Assembly: GCA_013151705.1 (NCBI GenBank)
Contig: JAADHT010000041.1
Location: forward strand, 1-5,403
Direction of reading: 5' to 3'
Length of the DNA stretch: 5,403 nt
Origin: Kiritimatiellota bacterium
GTDB lineage: Bacteria > Verrucomicrobiota > Lentisphaeria > Victivallales > JAADHT01
Shown here: positions 1 through 5,290 of the stretch, piece by piece
How the letters are laid out: the number at the start of each line of letters is the position of its first letter
Numbering within the stretch: position 1 is the stretch's first letter
Program-made: the position numbers and the translations under genes
Notes under the pieces: model-generated
The model's input: the letters and a program-made list of their open reading frames with translations, nothing else
Told to the model about the DNA's origin: nothing
The model's database searches: none

Positions 1-464
1 TCAATCCCGGCGGACTTGTGGCTGGAATGAAATTAAAAGATCTCGGCACCAAAAGCATCACCAGAAATTCCCTTCTATTCGGCGTTATGCATCGTATGGA
101 TATGGTCGAAAAAATCGGTTCGGGAATCAAACGAATGCGTGACCTCGCTAAAGAGTATAAAACTTCAACGCCTAAGTTTGAGACCGATGAAAACTGGTTC
201 ACTGTAACCTTTCCGAGAACCATTGCCGAATCTGCCCCCACCGGAAAAACTACCGGAAAAACCGCTCTTATTTTATCTATGCTTCGTTCGTCTTCTGAAA
301 AGACGATTCCCCAAATGGTTGAAAAGCTAGTATTGACTGAAGATGGAGTCAGGTACCACTTGAAAAAATTGCGAAACGCGGCGATATTGAAAAGGTGGCG
401 TTCTTCGGCTCGATATGCACTGAGAAAAAGCATCCTAAGGATATCGACGTGCTCGTATATCTGA
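1..464 (+). CDS. C-terminal part of an AlbA_2/Schlafen-like ATP-binding protein with winged-helix tail (5' partial, altered 3' end)
   Basis: The frame (codons from base 3) is open at the window edge, so the true start lies outside. Visible residues read NPGGL, then a segment with the family hallmark VEKIGSGIKRMRD and a following ENWFTVTFPR strand. This is the ATP-binding C-terminal half seen in proteins often labelled 'ATP-dependent DNA helicase RecG-like' or 'putative DNA-binding domain'. A TGKTTGKT linker follows, then a winged-helix segment (TIPQMVEKL, then LTEDGVRYHLKKL). These proteins are thought to be DNA-binding regulators or defence-related; no reaction is established. The normal ending (a short wing after 'LKR') is missing: from about base 375 the residues no longer fit the family and the frame stops at a TGA (462-464) inside sequence that encodes another protein in a different frame. 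The product is thus probably a near-complete protein with a foreign tail of about 25 residues, or a pseudogene. Family call is firm; functionality is doubtful. Confidence 0.75.
   Translation, partial: NPGGLVAGMKLKDLGTKSITRNSLLFGVMHRMDMVEKIGSGIKRMRDLAKEYKTSTPKFETDENWFTVTFPRTIAESAPTGKTTGKTALILSMLRSSSEKTIPQMVEKLVLTEDGVRYHLKKLRNAAILKRWRSSARYALRKSILRISTCSYI
240..263 (+). repeat. Two tandem 12-base units encoding TGKT-TGKT linker
   Basis: ACCGGAAAAACT (240-251) is followed directly by ACCGGAAAAACC (252-263), a single mismatch. The unit is in frame and gives the TGKT repeat between the ATP-binding and winged-helix parts. I recall similar TGKT/TTGKT runs of varying copy number in this family, which suggests slippage-prone length variation; that is from memory, not checked. 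Confidence 0.7.
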
Positions 465-560
465 AGGACGGAGCCGACCTGAAAGCCATAGCCGCGTTGA
501 AACGGAAATTTCAAGGAAGAATTGGAAGGGGCCTTTTGGGAGCGGACGCCCCTGCGGGTT
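365..560 (+). pseudogene. Fragment of a predicted nucleotidyltransferase (MNT-type fold)
   Basis: In a frame different from the ATPase tail, bases 365 to about 550 read KIAKRGDIEKVAFFGSIC and onward. The segment carries the nucleotidyltransferase signature GS-x9-DxD (GSICTEKKHPKDID, about bases 404-445) and a following basic helix (ALKRKFQGRIGRG), then GAD, after which family resemblance stops. Such small proteins are stand-alone nucleotidyltransferase domains, frequent in toxin-antitoxin-like pairs and in small hypothetical genes. No ATG with a ribosome site exists at the front: the frame is open only from 341, just after a TGA, and a GTG at 395 would cut into the conserved strand. Both ends are lost: the N-terminus to the ATPase junction and the C-terminus to unrelated AT-rich sequence at about 550-565. 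I therefore call it a broken remnant although the frame stays open to 790. Confidence 0.6.
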
Positions 561-562
561 TC

Positions 563-790
563 ATGGTTGAAATTGAAAAATTAAAACAAGTAATAATGAA
601 AATTGGCGAAGGTGAAAATCCTAAAATCATTGTTCTAAAGATTGATGGCGACTTCCTTTTTGAAGATCTTGTTGAAATATTAGAATTCGCTAAATATCCG
701 ATTTCGTTGTCGGTTTCAGTGGTGATGGTTTTAATATTTATTGCTACCTTTTTTCTTCTCCTATCAATCATAATGACGCACTTGGACTAA
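563..790 (+). pseudogene. AT-rich remnant resembling the C-terminal part of an ExbD/TolR-type protein
   Basis: The open frame continuing from the nucleotidyltransferase fragment changes character at about 555-563: codons become AT-rich and the protein reads MVEIEKLKQVIMKIGEG, then KIIVLKIDGDFLFEDLVEIL, EFAKYPISLSVSV. The pattern (helix, 'ii-lk-D-d---edlveil--ak---isl-v') resembles the periplasmic end of ExbD/TolR proton-channel partners, but the expected N-terminal membrane helix with its Asp is absent. After about base 705 the frame gives only a hydrophobic run (VVMVLIFIATFFLLLSIIM) that may be an out-of-frame artefact of T-rich DNA, because another frame looks more protein-like there. No Shine-Dalgarno sequence precedes the ATG at 563. 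I see a gene scrap rather than an intact gene; the ExbD resemblance is tentative. Confidence 0.3.
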
Positions 791-870
791 CTGTATACGT
801 CTCTGGGAATCACGGAACAACAACGATGCATTGGGGCGGTTATGTTTGGGTTGACGGAAAAGTAAGCTAA
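694..870 (+). pseudogene. 3' remnant of an unrecognised protein
   Basis: In a frame one base behind the preceding fragment, a run open from 694 to the TAA at 868-870 reads FSGDGFNIYCYLFSSPINHN, then DALGLTVYVSGNHGTTTMHWGG and YVWVDGKVS. Its balanced polar/aromatic composition and natural ending look like the true C-terminus of a secreted or beta-rich protein, better than the hydrophobic string in the overlapping frame. It has no start codon with a ribosome site. It may be a frameshifted continuation of the 563-720 segment or a separate scrap. I do not recognise the family. Confidence 0.3.
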
Positions 871-878
871 CCTATCTT
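851..878 (+). promoter_or_regulatory. Candidate sigma70-type promoter for the PGPGW gene
   Basis: TTGACG (851-856), a 16-base spacer, then TATCTT (873-878). The predicted start near 885 leaves a leader of about 67 bases before the ATG at 952. The -35 overlaps the last codons of the upstream remnant. Confidence 0.4.
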
Positions 879-951
879 AAGCAATGGTGCAAGTTTCGCG
901 CGTCTGATTTCGATATTCGAGTTTTAGAGGCTTTTCGTACGGAGTTTGTTT

Positions 952-1359
952 ATGTTCGGTGTCGATTGCAAAGTTGGCTGGGCGGTTGTTTTGGCGGTTT
1001 TTTCCGTCCTGACGATGGTCGGATCGCTGTTTTTGGCGTTCAAAATCGCGACCGCCATACCACCCGACTATTTTAAATATCCCAACGCTCCCACGCCCGA
1101 TTCAGAAGGCGCTCCAAAATCCGCGGGAATAGTGTGCAAGGTTTCGCGGAACTGCGCGGGCGTGGTGCTTGTGGCGGCCGGGATCGCCATGCTGGTGCTT
1201 CCGGGACAGGGACTGCTGACGATTTTCTCGGGCCTGATGATTATGGACTTTCCCGCCAAATACCGGCTTGAACGTCGGCTGGCGTCAATTTCCTCCCTCC
1301 TCAAAGCTTTGAACGCGATCAGAAGGAAAGTCGGGCGTCCGCCTTTGAATCCGCCGTAG
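952..1359 (+). CDS. PGPGW-family small integral membrane protein
   Basis: This 135-residue protein matches the putative transmembrane family named for its PGPGW motif (TIGR02611/PF09656 type), whose function is unknown. A first hydrophobic helix spans about residues 9-30. A polar, proline-rich stretch (about 36-66) follows, then a second hydrophobic block broken by the signature LPGQGLLTI (residues 83-91, with PGQG for PGPG), GLMIMDFPAKYRLERR, and a basic cytoplasmic-looking tail ending IRRKVGRPPLNPP. The signature and tail are what I expect of the family. Start choice: GGAG at 941-944 lies 7 bases before the ATG at 952; a TTG at 946 would sit almost on the ribosome site. It appears monocistronic: its own promoter candidate lies at 851-878 and no clear gene follows closely. 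Location is presumably the inner membrane. Confidence 0.85.
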   Translation: MFGVDCKVGWAVVLAVFSVLTMVGSLFLAFKIATAIPPDYFKYPNAPTPDSEGAPKSAGIVCKVSRNCAGVVLVAAGIAMLVLPGQGLLTIFSGLMIMDFPAKYRLERRLASISSLLKALNAIRRKVGRPPLNPP

Positions 1360-1432
1360 CTCCTTGGAGGAGAGCCAAATCGCCGTTCGGAAAAAAACGA
1401 AGCCGCATAATTGAAAAAGCGGGTTTCTTGAC

Positions 1433-1711
1433 ATGGGCATGGCGGAATTGAAAAAAGGTTTGGCAAAACCCTATATGAAAACTTATTCCAAAGAGATGCT
1501 TCGGGAGCGTCTGAAGATAATGGGGGAACCCGCAACCCGGTCTCAGAAGGTCAAGCAAATTGCGCTGGCGGCTTCCGTGTCGCTTCCCGATTTATCTCAA
1601 AATAGGGCTTTGGCTGAAAAAAAATGCGGAAGTCCGCGCCTCATGCGCTCGCGACACGGTTCGCCCAGACTTTTGCAACTGGCTCGTCCAACTTCGTTTA
1701 GCCCTCGGTAG
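1433..1711 (+). CDS. Weakly supported hypothetical small basic protein
   Basis: An open frame of 92 codons. The first 60 or so residues (MAELKKGLAKPYMKTYSKEM, then LRERLKIMGEPATRSQKVKQ) are charged, helix-forming and use codons like the neighbouring genes. The last 30 are an Arg/Ser/Pro-rich string (CGSPRLMRSRHGSPRL) of the kind produced by reading non-coding GC-rich DNA. The change occurs at a run of eight A (1617-1624), a possible frameshift site. No Shine-Dalgarno sequence precedes the ATGs at 1433, 1439 or 1475, and I recognise no domain. It could be a small real gene with a shifted end, a gene remnant, or chance. Confidence 0.25.
   Translation: MGMAELKKGLAKPYMKTYSKEMLRERLKIMGEPATRSQKVKQIALAASVSLPDLSQNRALAEKKCGSPRLMRSRHGSPRLLQLARPTSFSPR
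1617..1637 (-). terminator. Possible minus-strand intrinsic terminator (short GC stem plus eight U)
   Basis: Read on the minus strand, GCGG-ACTT-CCGC (1637-1626) is followed by one A and eight T (1624-1617). The U-run is strong but the stem is only 4-5 bp, so strength is uncertain. It would end a minus-strand transcript coming from the alaS upstream region; no gene on that strand is evident. Confidence 0.25.
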
Positions 1712-1726
1712 AACTGGAGATATAAT
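1697..1726 (+). promoter_or_regulatory. Candidate promoter for the alaS operon
   Basis: A perfect TATAAT (1721-1726) has a poor -35 candidate TTTAGC (1697-1702) at an 18-base spacing. A start near 1733 would leave a leader of about 188 bases before alaS. A second, weaker pair, TTGCGT (1812-1817) and TAGATT (1834-1839), lies closer. No T-box signature is visible in the leader. Confidence 0.3.
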
Positions 1727-1920
1727 TTTGCGATTACCTTGCCGCGCTTGGCGTTTTGGCGGTGAATGGCCACGGACATTTCAAATTTAACGAGTTTTTT
1801 CGGAAGATTTGTTGCGTTACGCTTGAAGTGGGATAGATTCACCGAATCTTTTTGTGTTCTACTTGAATCGCCGCGCGGCATCGACCACGGCGGGCAACTA
1901 CAATTGGGGAAATCGACAAT

Positions 1921-3714
1921 ATGACAGCCAAAGAACTGCGAGACAAATATATCGCGTTTTTCGTGTCCAAGGGGCACGCCAGAATAAACAGCGCGTCGCT
2001 CGTGCCTGAAAACGATCCGACGGTTTTGTTCACCACGGCTGGAATGCATCCTTTGGTGCCGTTTCTCCTTGGGGAGAGGCATCCGCTTGGATCGAGACTC
2101 GTGAATTATCAGAAATGCGTCAGAACCGGGGACATAGCGGAAGTGGGGGATCCGGTTCACCTCACGTTCTTCGAGATGCTGGGGAACTGGTCTCTGGGAG
2201 ACTATTTCAAAGAGGAGGCGATAGAGTTCAGTTTCGAGTTTCTGACCTCCGCGGAATGGTTGGGATTGCCGATGGAGTTCCTGGCGGTCTCGGTTTTCAA
2301 AGGCGATGACGACGCGCCGTTCGACAGGGAGGCGTTCGACAAATGGAGCTCGCTGGGATTTCCGGACGCGAGAATCGCGAAACTCCCGAAAAAAGACAAC
2401 TGGTGGGGCCCCGCCGGACAGGCCGGCCCCTGCGGACCGGACACTGAAATGTTCTACTGGTGCGGAGGGGGCGAGGTGCCCGAGACCTTCGATCCCGACG
2501 ACAAACTCTGGGTTGAAATCTGGAATGATGTGTTCATGCAATACAACAAGACGGAAACCGGATATGAGCCGTTGGAGCAACGCAACGTCGATACCGGAAT
2601 GGGAGTAGAGCGCGTGACTGCGATACTGCAAGGACGTTCGAACTGCTACGAGACGGAGCTTTTCAAACCCGTTCTCGACAAACTCGACGAGATCCGCGGG
2701 CTTTCGGAGCATCCAAACGAAAGAATGCGCGGGGAGAGGATAATAGCGGACCATTCGCGTACGGCCGTGTTTATGCTTGCCGACGGGGTGGTGCCCGGAA
2801 ACGTCGATCAGAATTACGTTCTACGCCGCATAATAAGAAGCGCCATTCAAAAAGGGCGGAGGCTTGGAATATCTGAAAGTTTTCTGCCGAAACTCGCGGA
2901 AGTGGTGGTGTCCATCTATTCGGACGTATATCCCGAACTCCAAAAAAACGCCGCCGCGATATTGGACGAGATGGAAAGGGAGGAGGCACAGTTCGCCAGA
3001 ACCTTGGAGAAAGGAGTCCGCGAATTCGAAAAACTCGTCTCATGCGTGCCTGAACACATACTGCGCAAAGTGATCAGCGGCAAAAACGCGTTCAAATTGT
3101 ATGACACGTACGGATTGCCGATCGAGATAACCGAGGAGCTCGCCGCCGAGAAAGGCTTCGAGGTGGATTTGAAGGGGTACGACAAGGCGTTCAAAAAACA
3201 CCAGGAACTTTCGCGGAAAGGCGCCGAGCAAAAATTCAAGGGCGGCCTCGCGGACGACTCCGAGAAGACCGCCGCGCTCCATACCGCCACCCATTTGCTG
3301 CATAAAGCCTTGAAACTGACGCTCGGAGATCATGTCGCGCAAAAAGGTTCGAACATCACGGCCGAGAGATTGCGTTTCGATTTCTCGCATCCCGACAAAA
3401 TGACGCCGGAGCAGTTGGCGGAGGTCGAACGAATCGTCAACGAGGTGATCGACGCGGATTATCCCGTGGTATGCGAGGAGATGAATGTGGAGGAGGCTAA
3501 AAACACGGGTGCCATCGGTTTGTTCGTTGACAAATACGGAGAGCGCGTTAAAGTCTATTCCGTCGGTGATTTCAGCAAAGAGATTTGCGGCGGGCCCCAT
3601 GTTCAGCGTTCGGGGGTTTTGGGACGTTTCAAAATCAAGAAAGAGGAAAGTTCCAGTCGTGGCGTCAGACGAATAAAGGCCGTGCTTGACGGAGCAACCA
3701 ATGAAAAAGACTAA
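1921..3714 (+). CDS. alaS: Alanine--tRNA ligase, short form without C-Ala domain
   Basis: Cytoplasmic class II synthetase that activates alanine with ATP and loads it on tRNA-Ala, with editing of mischarged Ser/Gly. The N-terminus (HARINSASLVPENDPTVLF, TTAGMHPLVPFLLGE) is the family opening; class II motif 2 is FFEMLGNWSLGDYF (residues 83-96) and motif 3 is VDTGMGVERV (223-232). GPCGPDTEMFY lies between them. The editing domain carries both zinc-binding pairs, HTATH (His454/His458) and CGGPH (Cys556/His560). The protein stops at residue 597, about 30 residues after the second pair, whereas the usual bacterial enzyme has about 870-900 residues with a C-terminal coiled-coil/DHHA1 domain (C-Ala). 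The ending is natural, not a break, because the next gene overlaps it. The AEVGDPVHLTFFEMLGNWSL style is that of short AlaRS proteins known from candidate-phyla bacteria and some others. The ribosome site is weak (GGGGA, 1906-1910, spacing 10). It is the first gene of a three-gene unit. Confidence 0.95.
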   Translation: MTAKELRDKYIAFFVSKGHARINSASLVPENDPTVLFTTAGMHPLVPFLLGERHPLGSRLVNYQKCVRTGDIAEVGDPVHLTFFEMLGNWSLGDYFKEEAIEFSFEFLTSAEWLGLPMEFLAVSVFKGDDDAPFDREAFDKWSSLGFPDARIAKLPKKDNWWGPAGQAGPCGPDTEMFYWCGGGEVPETFDPDDKLWVEIWNDVFMQYNKTETGYEPLEQRNVDTGMGVERVTAILQGRSNCYETELFKPVLDKLDEIRGLSEHPNERMRGERIIADHSRTAVFMLADGVVPGNVDQNYVLRRIIRSAIQKGRRLGISESFLPKLAEVVVSIYSDVYPELQKNAAAILDEMEREEAQFARTLEKGVREFEKLVSCVPEHILRKVISGKNAFKLYDTYGLPIEITEELAAEKGFEVDLKGYDKAFKKHQELSRKGAEQKFKGGLADDSEKTAALHTATHLLHKALKLTLGDHVAQKGSNITAERLRFDFSHPDKMTPEQLAEVERIVNEVIDADYPVVCEEMNVEEAKNTGAIGLFVDKYGERVKVYSVGDFSKEICGGPHVQRSGVLGRFKIKKEESSSRGVRRIKAVLDGATNEKD

Positions 3715-4198
3715 AATACTCGTGAACCTTGAGAAAACGCGATACAAGGTTAAAATGATCGGCAGACCCACCTTCGCCGTCGCTGGAGTCTTGAGAAAAC
3801 TCGCGACTAGACTCGACAGAGATAAATCCGTGACTCGAATCTCAATCGGAATGAAGGATTGCGAAGGTATGGACAGCACCATAATGGGAATGCTCGCCAC
3901 GCTGGCGCTGAAAGTCCGCTCCCGCGAAGGGGAGTCCAAAGTGCAAAATCCCGGAAAGAACAAACAACTTCTCAACGGTCTCGGGCTCGGCAAGCTTTTT
4001 CAATACGTTGACGAACCGGAAGGCGAGGAAGGTTCCTGGCATGAACTTCAAACCGGTTCGGCTCCTCCCGCGCCGCCTGTCCAGGAAAACGCCGAGACGA
4101 TTCTCGACGCCCATAAAAAGTTGATGGAGACGCACGAGGACAATGTCGGAAAATTCAGAAACGTTGTGGACATGCTTGAAAAGGAGTTGGACAAATGA
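3701..4198 (+). CDS. STAS-domain protein (anti-sigma-factor-antagonist-like) with C-terminal helical extension
   Basis: A 165-residue protein. Residues 8 to about 110 form a STAS domain: strand NLEKTRYKVKMIGRPTFAVA, helix VLRKLATRL, strand TRISIGMKDCEGMDSTIMGM. MDST aligns with the DSSG region of SpoIIAA-type antagonists, placing Ser59 where those proteins are phosphorylated by an anti-sigma kinase. A Pro/Ala linker (SAPPAPPVQ) leads to an amphipathic C-terminal helix (DAHKKLMETHEDNVGKF and on), which may be an interaction surface. A role in partner switching or related signalling is inferred; no kinase or phosphatase partner lies in view. Start: ATG 3701 has GGAG (3691-3694) 6 bases upstream; the upstream in-frame TTG at 3686 has none. 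It overlaps the end of alaS by 14 bases and its TGA overlaps the next ATG, so translational coupling is likely. Confidence 0.85.
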   Translation: MKKTKILVNLEKTRYKVKMIGRPTFAVAGVLRKLATRLDRDKSVTRISIGMKDCEGMDSTIMGMLATLALKVRSREGESKVQNPGKNKQLLNGLGLGKLFQYVDEPEGEEGSWHELQTGSAPPAPPVQENAETILDAHKKLMETHEDNVGKFRNVVDMLEKELDK

Positions 4199-4818
4199 GA
4201 TCAGCGTGGAACTCCGTAGGAATTGTTTTGTGTTTCGCTCCCGCGCTTCTCGCGGCCGGGTGTCTTACGACTCGTTCAAAATCCAATCGCTACGACCGCT
4301 CGAATCCCATGGTGTCGGCGACTCTTCGCAGACATGACGAGCAGATAACCAATCTCACTTTTCAACTCAACCAGTTCAAGGAGAGGGAGGCTGCCTTGGT
4401 GAAATCATTGAACTCGCTCAATAAACGCGTCGCGCGGCTTTCCTCGGAAAACGTTGAATTAAAAAAACAATCCACCGTCCTCTCCCGGACTCTGCGGCTT
4501 GAAAGATCGACCAGGGAAGCGGAGATGAACAATCTGCTGAAAGAGGTGTCGAAACAGACGGCCGAAGCATTGAGAGCGGCCGCTAAAGCCCGAGCCGCGG
4601 CTCTGTCCGCCCGTCAGCGGAAAAGCGGTCGATCGACTGCCGCCGGCGGCGGCCCAGTCGGCAAAGGCGAGTTCTACGTCCACACGGTCGAGCGCGGAGC
4701 GACGCTCGGCGCGATAGCCAAGGCCTACAAAGTAACAGTGTCGGAGATAAAAAAAGCGAATCGTCTGACAAGCGACGCCATCCGAGTCGGCCAAAAGCTC
4801 TACATCCCGAAAAAATAA
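4195..4818 (+). CDS. Coiled-coil LysM-domain lipoprotein
   Basis: A 207-residue envelope protein. Residues 1-22 are a lipoprotein signal peptide with lipobox LAAGC, so Cys23 would be lipidated; Leu24 at the +2 position does not signal retention in the inner membrane. Residues about 40-125 form a long heptad-rich coiled coil (EQITNLTFQLNQF, LNKRVARLSSENVELKK), followed by an Ala/Arg-rich helix (ALRAAAKARAAALSARQ) and a Gly-rich linker. Residues 160-207 are one LysM domain (YVHTVERGATLGAIAKAYKV, IRVGQKLYIP), which binds peptidoglycan N-acetylglucosamine. The design fits a tether between membrane and cell wall. The ATG overlaps the TGA of the STAS gene in ATGA, with AAGGAG at 4181-4186 (spacing 8). 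It ends the operon; no good terminator follows. Whether it works with the STAS protein is inference from coupling only. Confidence 0.9.
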   Translation: MRSAWNSVGIVLCFAPALLAAGCLTTRSKSNRYDRSNPMVSATLRRHDEQITNLTFQLNQFKEREAALVKSLNSLNKRVARLSSENVELKKQSTVLSRTLRLERSTREAEMNNLLKEVSKQTAEALRAAAKARAAALSARQRKSGRSTAAGGGPVGKGEFYVHTVERGATLGAIAKAYKVTVSEIKKANRLTSDAIRVGQKLYIPKK

Positions 4819-4828
4819 TCCTCAAGCT

Positions 4829-4900
4829 CTATTTGAAAAACCCGCTTGAATAAATAAAACCATTTGAAGTTATATATTCTTTATATTCAATATCATACAT
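4829..4900 (-). CDS. Candidate tiny gene (23 residues) with ideal ribosome site
   Basis: On the minus strand GGAGGAG (4913-4907) stands 6 bases before an ATG (4900-4898) opening 23 codons and TAG (4831-4829). The peptide begins MYDIEYKEYITSNGF and ends YSSGFFK; it is rich in Tyr, Phe and acidic residues with no signal or membrane helix. An in-frame ATG two codons earlier touches the ribosome site and is a poorer start. A promoter candidate and a perfect palindrome lie just upstream. Codons are AT-rich, unlike the alaS operon. It could be a small-protein gene, a leader peptide, or the 5' stub of a longer gene cut off next to the end of the convergent LysM gene. No family recognised. Confidence 0.35.
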   Translation of the reverse strand: MYDIEYKEYITSNGFIYSSGFFK

Positions 4901-4919
4901 ATCCATCTCCTCCAATATC

Positions 4920-4945
4920 ACATTATACAATGCGTTGTATAATGT
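4920..4945. repeat. Perfect palindrome, 11-bp arms with 4-base centre
   Basis: ACATTATACAA (4920-4930), centre TGCG, then TTGTATAATGT (4935-4945), the exact reverse complement. It covers the predicted -10 and start region of the minus-strand unit, where a dimeric repressor would bind. It also puts TATAAT on both strands. AT-rich arms and no following U-run argue against a terminator. A second small palindrome GCTATAGC follows at 4947-4954. Confidence 0.65.
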
Positions 4946-4966
4946 CGCTATAGCAAGATATTACAA
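4939..4966 (-). promoter_or_regulatory. Candidate minus-strand promoter for the tiny gene at 4829-4900
   Basis: Minus strand: TTGTAA (4966-4961), a 16-base spacer, CATTAT (4944-4939). Predicted start near 4932, about 32 bases before the ATG. The -10 hexamer is the same as in the plus-strand promoter at 5118-5146. The palindrome at 4920-4945 overlaps the -10 and start, fitting an operator. Confidence 0.35.
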
Positions 4967-5117
4967 CAGCACCCTCGCACTCGCAACAGCGAAATATCCC
5001 TCTTTTACAAATGATCCCGCTGGTGGCCCCCCATCCCATCACTGGCCGGTTTTAACCTGCCCGATGACACGAAAAAGCCTGATAATCACTTAACACACAA
5101 AAAACATAGAAAAAAGC

Positions 5118-5146
5118 TTGACAAATGCGTGGACTGGTGCCATTAT
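5118..5146 (+). promoter_or_regulatory. Strong sigma70-type promoter candidate
   Basis: A perfect TTGACA (5118-5123), a 17-base spacer and CATTAT (5141-5146). Predicted start near 5153, only a few bases before a purine-rich ribosome site (AAGGTG-AAGGAG, 5154-5165). This is the best promoter match in the window, yet it serves no conventional gene. Confidence 0.6.
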
Positions 5147-5170
5147 TAACAATAAGGTGAAGGAGAACCG

Positions 5171-5260
5171 ATGCGTTAAGTTGTGCAAATCACCGTGAGA
5201 AAAAACAAACCACCGTACCACATATTGAAATTCCGTAAATTACAACATGTCGCACAATAG
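5171..5260 (+). other. Two-codon minigene (ATG CGT TAA), or nonsense-mutated start of a 29-codon frame
   Basis: AAGGAG (5160-5165) lies 5 bases before ATG (5171), but the frame reads Met-Arg-stop (TAA 5177-5179). Past that stop the same frame runs on for 26 codons to TAG (5258-5260), encoding a basic string VVQITVRKNKPPYHILKF and RKLQHVAQ. Two readings fit. It may be a true minigene, comparable to the two-codon bar minigenes of phage lambda, whose translation causes peptidyl-tRNA drop-off. Or it may be a small gene killed by a stop at codon 3, for instance CAA to TAA. The GTG at 5183 has no ribosome site of its own. Confidence 0.4.
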
Positions 5261-5290
5261 TTGTTCAAAGAAGAATGAATAAAGAGTTTC

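Noticed and set aside
1360..1372. CCTT hairpin (CTCCT-TGG-AGGAG) after the PGPGW gene, also GGAGGAG as a ribosome site
   Set aside because: No U-run follows for a terminator and no start codon lies within range for a ribosome site.
1068..1535. Minus-strand open frame over the PGPGW gene
   Set aside because: Shadow of a gene with a clear family signature on the plus strand.
1835..1849. AGATTC-ACC-GAATCT hairpin followed by TTTT upstream of alaS
   Set aside because: The stem is 6 bp with only two G:C pairs, too weak for a terminator or attenuator without alternative structures, and I see none.
1733..1920. T-box riboswitch in the alaS leader
   Set aside because: No T-box antiterminator consensus or proper terminator is visible.
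1597..2754. Long minus-strand open frame (385 codons)
   Set aside because: Most of it lies opposite the front of alaS, whose motifs are unmistakable; the minus translation shows no domain and is Arg/His-rich as expected for a shadow frame.
3040..3993. Long minus-strand open frame (317 codons)
   Set aside because: Antisense to the alaS editing domain and the STAS gene; no recognisable motif and no ribosome site.
4822..4849. TCAAGC / GCTTGA inverted repeat after the LysM gene as a terminator
   Set aside because: 6-bp arms, 16-base loop, and the plus strand has an A-rich, not U-rich, tail.
4923..5039. Minus-strand 38-codon frame with five Cys (CKRGIFRCCECEG)
   Set aside because: No ribosome site before its ATG or GTG, and a frame this length is likely by chance here; kept only because it would end just upstream of the tiny gene.
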